From: Lachnospiraceae bacterium
Lineage (GTDB): Bacteria; Bacillota; Clostridia; Lachnospirales; Lachnospiraceae
Length of the DNA stretch: 64,000 bases
Assembly: GCA_017472605.1 (NCBI GenBank)
Contig: JAFUPV010000024.1
Span: 1 to 64,000 of the forward strand
Direction of reading: 5' to 3'
A program made the translations under genes and the position numbers. Numbering within the stretch: position 1 is the first letter of the stretch; each line of letters opens with the position of its first letter. The notes beneath the pieces were generated by a model. That model saw nothing but the letters and a program-made list of their open reading frames with translations. It was not told the origin of the DNA and searched no databases. Shown here piece by piece: positions 54,224 to 60,958 of this stretch.

Positions 54224-57200
54224 GTGATTGTACCAAACTATTATGAGGACTTAAAAAAAATGCATGAAAACACGCTGGATCCGCGGGCTTACTATGTGCC
54301 GGCATCCAGGCGGCTTTTGGGGACATACACAGACAGGAGTCAGTCAGACCGGCTCCAGGTGCTGAACGGTCAGTGGCATTTTCGTTATTACAGAAGCATT
54401 TGGGAGCTGCAGGAACCGTTTTATGAAACTGCTTATCCGGTGGAAGACATGGAAACGATTCCTGTTCCCGGTGCATGGCAGAACTTTGGCTATGACAGTC
54501 ATCAGTATACCAATGTCAGGTATCCGTTCCCCATTGATCCACCCTATGTGCCTGCGGACAATCCGGCAGGAGCCTATGTTTATGAATTTCAATATCAGAA
54601 GGACGAAGCGGCGCCGAGAGCATATCTGAATTTGGAAGGTGTGGATTCCTGTTTCTATCTGTGGGTAAACGGGGAATATGTGGGGTACAGTCAGGTATCC
54701 CATTCGACCAGTGAGTTTGATGTGACAGATCAGTTAGTGAATGGAAAGAACCGGCTGGCGCTGCTTGTGCTGAAATGGTGTGACGGAAGCTATCTGGAGG
54801 ATCAGGATAAGTTTCGCATGAGCGGGATTTTTCGGGATGTTTATCTGCTGAAACGGCCTGCAAAAGCAGTGTATGATTATTTTACAATAACCACACTGGA
54901 AGACGGTCAGGCAATCGTGTGTGTGAATGCCAGATTTCTGGAGAAGGAAACGGACGCAAGAATTTCCATTTATGACGCGGGAGGGAATTTCTGTACGGAG
55001 TCACTGTTGAAGAGAAAAGAAGTGATGGCAGAAGAAAATGCAAAAAAAGCGGTTTTGGATCAAATGCAGCCGTTGGACAGTCGGCAGGCTGCGCGGAAGG
55101 AAGAGCAATTGGGATGGAACCGGGAGAGCTACACACACGAGGCAAAACTTACTCTGGTTAATCCGAAGCTGTGGAATCCGGAGCAGCCTTATCTGTATAC
55201 ATTGGTTATCGAAACGGCGGACGAGGTCATTACAGATCGGATTGGTGTGCGTGAGATCACTGTAGAAAATTGCATAGTTTTGATGAATGGAAAGCCGGTT
55301 ACATTCCGCGGTGTCAATCATCATGATTCCGATCCGGTAACAGGACCGGTGACGAGTCCGGAACAGATTATCCGGGACCTGGTCATGATGAAGCAGCACA
55401 ATTTCAATGCGGTACGTACAAGTCATTACCCAAGTGTTCCTTATTTTTATCAGCTTTGTGACGAATATGGATTTCTGGTAATGGATGAAGCTGACAATGA
55501 AAGCCATGGAACACAGGCTCAATATCTGGGGAATGCAGCATGGGAAAAGAGAGCGTCTCTCTGGAACGAGCGGATTGCGGATAATCCGGAATGGATTGAG
55601 CCGACTTTGGATCGGACTCGTCTGTGTGTACACCGGGACAAGAACCGTCCCTGTGTGGCAGTCTGGTCCATGGGAAACGAATGCGCCTATGGCTGCACCT
55701 TTGAGGCTGCGCTGCGATGGACGAAGAGGTTTGATCCGTCCCGCCTGACCCACTATGAAAGCGCCTGCTATCACAGCGGCAGAAGGAAGTATGATTTTTC
55801 TGATATTGATCTTTACAGCTGCATGTATCCGTCGATGGAGGAAATCAGGGAGTATCTTGGCAGCGAACCGGACAAGCCGTTTCTGATGGTGGAATATTCC
55901 CATGCCATGGGAAACGGACCGGGCGACCTGGAAGATTACTTTCAGATGATTGAGAAACATGACATCATGTGCGGTGGGTTTGTCTGGGAATGGTGCGATC
56001 ACGCGGTTTATAAAGGGCAGTCAGAGGACAAAAAGGCAGTTTATTTTTATGGCGGCGATCATGGAGAGGCGCTTCATGATGGAAACTTCTGCATGGATGG
56101 TCTGGTTTATCCGGACAGACGCCCTCATACCGGTCTGATGGAATACAAAAATGTATATCGCCCGGCGCGGATTGTTGACTATGATCCGGCAAGCGGCGTT
56201 CTGGTTCTTCGAAATCAATTGGACTTTACTGATTTGCAGGATTATCTGCAGATTTGCTATGAAGTGACATGTGATGGAGCTGTTCTTGAGAACGGAACCG
56301 CGGCGCTAAATGGGAATGGAAAGCCGCACGGGACTGAAACGGTGATTCTGCGCCCGGAGATTCCAGGCAGGGGAAAATGTTTTCTGAGACTTCGGTATCA
56401 GATGAAGCAGGGGACAGCACTGATTCCGCAGGGGTATGAGCTGGGATTTGAGGAAATTTTGCTGAGCAACGAGGATAGAAGGAATCAGACGGCGGTGCGG
56501 CTTCTGGCATCGGAAAAGAAAACGGCAGACTGGCCGATGCCTGCAATCAGCGAAAACGGATGCACACTGCTGATCAAAGGTGGATTAAGAACTGGTTCGT
56601 TCAATTATATATATGACAGAAGAACTGGTGTATTCAGCCAGTTGTCTTTGGACGGAAAGCGGATTCTGGATCGGTCGATGGAAGTGAACATTTGGAGAGC
56701 ACCAACGGACAACGACAGAAAACTGAAACAGCAGTGGTATGAGGCGGGGTATCATCGAACGATGACGAGGGCATATCGGACGGAATGGAAACAGAAGGAG
56801 AATGGAATTGAGATTTGCTCCCATTTGGCAGTGCTTGCAGACTCTGTTCAGCGGATCCTGAACATTGATGCGGTGTGGAGCGTGAGTAATCAGGGAGAGA
56901 TTCATGTGACCATGGCAGTCAGGAAGGACAGCGAATTCCCGCAGCTGCCCCGGTTTGGTCTTCGCCTGTTTCTTAACAAAGACTTTGAGCAGGTGACATA
57001 CTGCGGCCTGGGACCGGGAGAAAGCTATGCGGATAAATGTCAGGCAGCCAGTTATGGGAATTACTGCGCCAATGTGACTCAGCTGCATGAGGACTACATT
57101 CGTCCGCAGGAAAACGGCAGTCACTGCGGATGTGACTATGTGATGATTGGTGATGGCAGGCGGATTTTTGCAGCAGTCAGTGAACGGCCCTTTTCCTTTC

Positions 57201-57427
57201 ATGCATCTGTGTATACACAGGAAGAGCTGACAGAGAAGCGGCACAACTATGAACTGATTCCGTGCGGCAGTACCGTGCTTTGTCTGGACTATGCTCAGAA
57301 TGGAATCGGATCTGCCAGCTGTGGACCAGAACTGGCACAGCAGTATCGGCTGGATGCAGAGCATTTTACTTATACAGTGAAATTGATTCCCTGGTGGAGG
57401 GGAGAGGGGGAAAAAACGTATGAATGA
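54224..57427 (+). CDS. GH2 beta-galactosidase (LacZ-type)
   Basis: 1067-residue cytoplasmic beta-galactosidase with all five LacZ domains: jelly-roll (with LNGQWHFRYY), immunoglobulin-like, TIM barrel, second immunoglobulin-like, and the C-terminal beta-sandwich (WRAPTDND ... GLGPGESYADK). The acid/base is E486 in MGNECAYG and the nucleophile E557 in VEYSHAMGN. The start is GTG 54224 with AAGGAG upstream. The 3' end overlaps the GPH symporter gene by 8 bp, so uptake and hydrolysis are translationally coupled. Galactoside is the expected substrate, though other beta-glycosides are possible. Confidence 0.93.
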   Translation: MIVPNYYEDLKKMHENTLDPRAYYVPASRRLLGTYTDRSQSDRLQVLNGQWHFRYYRSIWELQEPFYETAYPVEDMETIPVPGAWQNFGYDSHQYTNVRYPFPIDPPYVPADNPAGAYVYEFQYQKDEAAPRAYLNLEGVDSCFYLWVNGEYVGYSQVSHSTSEFDVTDQLVNGKNRLALLVLKWCDGSYLEDQDKFRMSGIFRDVYLLKRPAKAVYDYFTITTLEDGQAIVCVNARFLEKETDARISIYDAGGNFCTESLLKRKEVMAEENAKKAVLDQMQPLDSRQAARKEEQLGWNRESYTHEAKLTLVNPKLWNPEQPYLYTLVIETADEVITDRIGVREITVENCIVLMNGKPVTFRGVNHHDSDPVTGPVTSPEQIIRDLVMMKQHNFNAVRTSHYPSVPYFYQLCDEYGFLVMDEADNESHGTQAQYLGNAAWEKRASLWNERIADNPEWIEPTLDRTRLCVHRDKNRPCVAVWSMGNECAYGCTFEAALRWTKRFDPSRLTHYESACYHSGRRKYDFSDIDLYSCMYPSMEEIREYLGSEPDKPFLMVEYSHAMGNGPGDLEDYFQMIEKHDIMCGGFVWEWCDHAVYKGQSEDKKAVYFYGGDHGEALHDGNFCMDGLVYPDRRPHTGLMEYKNVYRPARIVDYDPASGVLVLRNQLDFTDLQDYLQICYEVTCDGAVLENGTAALNGNGKPHGTETVILRPEIPGRGKCFLRLRYQMKQGTALIPQGYELGFEEILLSNEDRRNQTAVRLLASEKKTADWPMPAISENGCTLLIKGGLRTGSFNYIYDRRTGVFSQLSLDGKRILDRSMEVNIWRAPTDNDRKLKQQWYEAGYHRTMTRAYRTEWKQKENGIEICSHLAVLADSVQRILNIDAVWSVSNQGEIHVTMAVRKDSEFPQLPRFGLRLFLNKDFEQVTYCGLGPGESYADKCQAASYGNYCANVTQLHEDYIRPQENGSHCGCDYVMIGDGRRIFAAVSERPFSFHASVYTQEELTEKRHNYELIPCGSTVLCLDYAQNGIGSASCGPELAQQYRLDAEHFTYTVKLIPWWRGEGEKTYE

Positions 57428-58790
57428 GAAGAGATATTTACGATGGTATAATAAGGTGGGATATGGCTCAGGTGATGTTGCGGGAAATGTGGTGTATGCC
57501 TTTCTGTCATCCTTTGTCATGATTTATCTGACCGATACGATTGGACTGAATTCCGGTATTGTTGGAACGCTGATGATGTTTTCCAAGATTTTCGACGGAG
57601 TCACAGATGTTTTCTTTGGCGCACTGATTGACCGGACACATACAAAAATGGGAAAAGCACGTCCCTGGATGCTCTGGCCATATTTTGGCTGCGCGGCAAT
57701 GATCGCGGCAATCTTTGCAATTCCGGAAAAACTGGGGGACGCTGCCCAGTATGCATGGTTCTTTATCGCATATACAGCGCTGAATGCAATTTTCTATACA
57801 GCCAATAACATTGCCTATTCTGCGCTGACAGCGCTGATCACGAAAAACAGCAGCGAACGGGTACAGATGGGATCAATCCGGTTTATGTTTGCCTTTGGAA
57901 CCAGCATGCTGATTCAGACAATTACAGTAGACGCGGTGGAGATGCTGGGCGGCGGAGCACAGGGCTGGCGCATGATTGCAATTATTTATGCAGTCATCGG
58001 TCTGATCGTTAATACGCTCTCTGTATTTTCCGTGAAGGAATTGCCGGACGAGAGCGGCATGTCTGATACCTCGGAAATCGGGGAAAAAACAGGGGAGAAA
58101 TACCGCCTTGGGGAAGCGGTAAAACTGCTGGCCGCAAATAAATATTACATCATCATCTGCTGCATCTATATTCTGAGTCAGATTTTTACAGCGACTACCA
58201 ATATGGGAATTTATTTTACAAAGTATGTGCTTGGAGACGCGTCTCTACTGGGTGCGTTTTCCATGGCGATTAACATTCCAATGATTGCCGGACTTCTGCT
58301 CACTCCTCATCTGGTGAAACGCTGCAGAGGTATGTATAAACTGAACAGGAACGGATATGTATTGGCAACCATTGCCCGCGGCGGTGTTGTTGCGGCCGGA
58401 TACATGCAGAATCTGCCACTGATGCTTTTCTTTTCCGCTCTTGCATCCATTGGTATGAGTCCGCTTCAGGGGGATTTGAACGCACTGATCGCTTCCTGTT
58501 CGGAATACACTTGGCTTACAACACGCAAGCGGATTGACGGAACGATGTTTTCCTGTACATCCCTTGGCGTAAAGATCGGAGGCGGAATCGGTACTGCGCT
58601 GGCAGGATGGCTTCTGGCGGCCAGTGGTTTTGTGAATGGTTCACCGATTCAGCCGGATTCCAGCATTCGGATGCTGTACTTCATGTATCTGTGGATCCCC
58701 ATGATCATCAATCTAATCATTACCGTGCTTCTTTCCAAACTGAAGGTAGAGCAGGCAAATGAGAAGCTGATTAGTCAAAAGAAAGCATGA
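57420..58790 (+). CDS. GPH-family glycoside:cation symporter
   Basis: 456-residue, 12-TM transporter of the glycoside-pentoside-hexuronide:cation family (MFS). It begins YNKVGYGSGDVAGNVVYAFLSSFVMIYLTDTIGLN and has FGALIDRTHTKMGKARPWMLW, the diagnostic loop. It probably imports the glycoside cleaved by the overlapping GH2 enzyme, under the divergent AraC-type regulator. Confidence 0.93.
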   Translation: MNEKRYLRWYNKVGYGSGDVAGNVVYAFLSSFVMIYLTDTIGLNSGIVGTLMMFSKIFDGVTDVFFGALIDRTHTKMGKARPWMLWPYFGCAAMIAAIFAIPEKLGDAAQYAWFFIAYTALNAIFYTANNIAYSALTALITKNSSERVQMGSIRFMFAFGTSMLIQTITVDAVEMLGGGAQGWRMIAIIYAVIGLIVNTLSVFSVKELPDESGMSDTSEIGEKTGEKYRLGEAVKLLAANKYYIIICCIYILSQIFTATTNMGIYFTKYVLGDASLLGAFSMAINIPMIAGLLLTPHLVKRCRGMYKLNRNGYVLATIARGGVVAAGYMQNLPLMLFFSALASIGMSPLQGDLNALIASCSEYTWLTTRKRIDGTMFSCTSLGVKIGGGIGTALAGWLLAASGFVNGSPIQPDSSIRMLYFMYLWIPMIINLIITVLLSKLKVEQANEKLISQKKA

Positions 58791-58800
58791 GCGGAATGGA

Positions 58801-58878
58801 AATCGGCAAGTGAAATTGGCAACTAAAATCGGTAATAGAGATTGGTAATTGAGATCAGCAAGTGAGATCAGCAATTGA
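58801..58878. repeat. 13-bp tandem repeat, six units
   Basis: Six degenerate 13-bp units of the type AATCGGCAAGTGA / GATCAGCAATTGA begin 11 bases after the symporter stop and end just before the next promoter. Confidence 0.85.
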
Positions 58879-58896
58879 GATTAGAGATTTTTCCAG

Positions 58897-58925
58897 TTGC
58901 AATTTTTGTGAAGATCCGATATAAT
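58897..58925 (+). promoter_or_regulatory. Promoter of a leader/small RNA upstream of the MATE gene
   Basis: TTGCAA (58897-58902), a 17-bp spacer and TATAAT (58920-58925); start near 58932. Confidence 0.75.
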
Positions 58926-58931
58926 CGAACA

Positions 58932-59028
58932 AGAATAGAAATCGACATATTTTTGCCGCCGGGTAAAAATGTAAGCGTCAGCTTTCCTGTCATTAGGCCT
59001 TAGAAGACAGGAAGGGCTGGCGCTTTTT
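58932..59028 (+). ncRNA. Candidate small RNA or attenuating leader (promoter to terminator)
   Basis: About 97 nt. A first hairpin (ACATATTTTT with AAAAATGT, 58945-58972) surrounds the loop GCCGCCGGGT and is followed at once by a long stem (58974 to 59023, about 18 bp with wobble and bulge) and TTTTT. This could be a free small RNA or a leader that ends before the MATE gene unless antitermination occurs. I cannot match it to a known riboswitch. Confidence 0.5.
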
Positions 59029-59031
59029 CTG

Positions 59032-59166
59032 TTGTTTCTGCATTCAGGTGCATGTATCAGTGACAGTTCGGACGGATTGTTCCTGTATCCAGGAACATGT
59101 GTCGGTAACAGTTTGGTCAAATTGCTCCGATATCGGGGCGAATGTGCCGGTGGCATGTCCAATCAG
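59032..59166. repeat. Dispersed 45-bp repeat, three units
   Basis: Units at 59032, 59077 and 59122, each beginning TTGTTTCTG/TTGTTCCTG/TTGCTCCGA. They keep an open frame into the MATE gene with a 15-residue period, but the true start is downstream. Confidence 0.8.
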
Positions 59167-59199
59167 ACAGCAGGAAAGAGAGAGAGGAGTAAGAAAACG

Positions 59200-60513
59200 A
59201 TGGAGATCCGTTTCCGCAAATTTATCCACTACACAATTTTAAGCATACTTGGAACACTTGGCGTATCCTGCTATATTCTCGCCGATACCTTTTTCGTTTC
59301 CAGGGGAACCGGATCAGCCGGTCTGGCAGCGCTGAACCTGGCAATTCCTGTCTACAATTTTATCCATGGAACGGGTCTGATGCTGGGAATGGGCGGTGCA
59401 ACGAAATTTTCTGTCTGCAAGGGCAGCAACGATCGGGAGCGGATTGACCAAATCTACACCAATACGGTGTATCTGGCATTTCTGTTTTCTCTGCTCTTTC
59501 TTCTGATCGGCGTGTTTGGAGCCGGAACGCTTGCCGGACTGCTTGGAGCCGACCAGGAGGTATTTGCGATGACGAAGACCTATCTGAAATGGCTGCTGAT
59601 TTTTTCACCGGCATTCATCATGAACGATGTTCTTCTTTGTTTTGTACGGAATGATGACGGACCGCAGCTGTCCATGGCTGCCATGCTGGCAGGCAGCTTT
59701 TCCAATATTATCATGGATTATATTCTGATTTTCCCCTGTCAGATGGGAATTCTTGGAGCCGTGCTCGCAACCGGTTTTTCGCCGGTGATCAGCATGCTCA
59801 TGATGCTTCCGCACTGGACGAGAAGACAAAACAGCTTCCACCTGGTGTTCGTAAAACCGGATCCGGAGATGATCCGGCAGGATATCTCTATCGGATTTCC
59901 ATCGCTGGTAGGCCAGCTTTCATCCGGGATTGTGATGATTACCTTTAACGGGCTGATTCTTGGATTAACAGGAAACATTGGAGTGGCAGCATATGGTGTG
60001 GTCGCCAATCTTTCGCTGGTTGTGACTGGTGTTTATACAGGAATTGCTCAGGGTGTGCAGCCGCTGCTTGCGGATGCCTATGGAAGGGGACAAAAAGAAG
60101 AGATATCGTTTCAGTTTCGCTGCGCAATGGTCACAGCTGCTGGCATTTCCCTGCTGCTGTATCTTGTTACAGCAATCCTGGCAGAACCGATTACCGGAAT
60201 CTTTAACAGCGAACAGGATCCACGGCTCCCGTGCATTGCCGTGGAAGGCCTGAGAATTTATTTCCTTTCGAATCTGGCAGTCGGATACAATACGGTGCTC
60301 GCGATTTACTTTACCTGCGTGGAAAAGACACTTCCTGCACATGTTCTTTCTCTGCTGCGCGGATTGGTTCTGATCGTTCCGCTGGCTGTTCTGATGGCAT
60401 CACTGTGGGGAATGACAGGAATCTGGCTGGTGTATCCGGTGACAGAATTTGCTGTCGGTGTGTTGGGGGAGATTTTGAGAAGGAAAACAAATAGAAGGAA
60501 GATTCAGAAATGA
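59200..60513 (+). CDS. MATE-family efflux transporter
   Basis: 437-residue protein with 12 transmembrane segments in two homologous halves, of the multidrug and toxin extrusion (DinF/NorM/MepA) family: FIHYTILSILGTLGVSCYILADTFFVSRGTGSAGLAALNLAIPVYN and PSLVGQLSSGIVMITFNGLILGLTGNIGVAAYGVVANL are typical. It exports cationic compounds using an ion gradient. ATG 59200 has AGAGAGGAG upstream; the frame is open further 5' only because it runs through the 45-bp repeats. Expression may depend on the upstream promoter-terminator leader. Confidence 0.9.
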   Translation: MEIRFRKFIHYTILSILGTLGVSCYILADTFFVSRGTGSAGLAALNLAIPVYNFIHGTGLMLGMGGATKFSVCKGSNDRERIDQIYTNTVYLAFLFSLLFLLIGVFGAGTLAGLLGADQEVFAMTKTYLKWLLIFSPAFIMNDVLLCFVRNDDGPQLSMAAMLAGSFSNIIMDYILIFPCQMGILGAVLATGFSPVISMLMMLPHWTRRQNSFHLVFVKPDPEMIRQDISIGFPSLVGQLSSGIVMITFNGLILGLTGNIGVAAYGVVANLSLVVTGVYTGIAQGVQPLLADAYGRGQKEEISFQFRCAMVTAAGISLLLYLVTAILAEPITGIFNSEQDPRLPCIAVEGLRIYFLSNLAVGYNTVLAIYFTCVEKTLPAHVLSLLRGLVLIVPLAVLMASLWGMTGIWLVYPVTEFAVGVLGEILRRKTNRRKIQK

Positions 60514-60606
60514 AAAACAGAACATAATACGTGTAAGAACATAGATTGACTGAATATCACTTGCTTTTAAGAAAATTGCATATAAAATGGTGTCGAATGA
60601 AAATCC

Positions 60607-60635
60607 TTGCACATTTTGGCGTAACCTGTTAAACT
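60607..60635 (+). promoter_or_regulatory. Promoter of the type I toxin mRNA
   Basis: TTGCAC (60607-60612), a 17-bp spacer and TAAACT (60630-60635); start near 60642, giving a 5' leader of about 67 nt. Confidence 0.65.
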
Positions 60636-60708
60636 GGTAGATAAGGAATAATCGTGTTTACGAGGTGGTTAGCTTCCCTTACTCCACAAGAGAAGGGAGG
60701 TGATGCAT

Positions 60709-60801
60709 ATGAGCACATACGAAGTATTAAGCCTGTTGTTTCTGGGTGGTACTTTCCTCATTGCGTTGCTTGCCTATATTGGAAACAATAAGCAAGGATA
60801 A
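60709..60801 (+). CDS. Holin-like type I toxin peptide
   Basis: 30-residue peptide beginning MSTYEVLSLLF, then a glycine-containing hydrophobic helix (to about residue 24) and the polar end NNKQG. This matches the 'putative holin-like toxin' family of type I toxin-antitoxin systems, whose peptides begin M-x-TYE-x-LSL and insert in the membrane. GGGAGG lies 8 bases before ATG 60709; ATG 60703 is too close. The SD is locked in an 8-bp hairpin. An antisense promoter and terminator on the other strand supply the antitoxin RNA. Confidence 0.82.
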   Translation: MSTYEVLSLLFLGGTFLIALLAYIGNNKQG

Positions 60802-60802
60802 C

Positions 60803-60895
60803 AAAAAGAACCTGCCTTGTACTTAGCGGTCCTGGCAGGTTCTTTCCGAACACAAAGGGAAGCTAACCACTCTGTGGGCGGTTATTCCTCTTCTA
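60803..60895 (-). ncRNA. Predicted antisense antitoxin RNA
   Basis: On the minus strand TTGCAA (60925-60930), 17 bp and TATAGT (60902-60907) predict a start near 60895. A 12-bp hairpin (60805-60816 with 60834-60845) followed on this strand by TTTTT ends the RNA near 60803. The roughly 93-nt RNA is complementary to the toxin message downstream of its stop codon. Its 5' part contains CTTCCCTT, which can also pair with the toxin Shine-Dalgarno region. Confidence 0.7.
60805..60845. terminator. Terminator of the antitoxin RNA, shared hairpin
   Basis: AAAGAACCTGCC (60805-60816) pairs perfectly with GGCAGGTTCTTT (60834-60845). The T tract is on the minus-strand side; the plus-strand side has only TTCTTTCC, so toxin transcripts may read on. 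Confidence 0.75.
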
Positions 60896-60958
60896 ACGTT
60901 AACTATAACACAGTTATCGTCCGATTGCAAGGGCAAAATGTTTGAAAAGAGGAAAGCG

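Larger units (their letters stand above)
60645..60888. repeat. Long-distance inverted repeat flanking the toxin gene
   Basis: GTGGTTAGCTTCCCTT (60665-60680) is matched exactly by its reverse complement at 60855-60870, and GGAATAA (60645-60651) by TTATTCC (60882-60888). In a transcript that reads to 60888, the 5' leader and 3' end would pair. Confidence 0.8.

Noticed and set aside
59032-59199. 56-residue N-terminal extension of the MATE protein containing three 15-residue repeats
   Set aside because: The Shine-Dalgarno (AGAGGAG) lies just before ATG 59200 and MATE homology starts there. The upstream frame is open only because the 45-bp repeat keeps period three.
60541-60600. Second promoter (TTGCTT-16-TAAAAT) upstream of the toxin promoter
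   Set aside because: The region is A/T-rich with several weak matches, and the 60607-60635 pair has better spacing and position.
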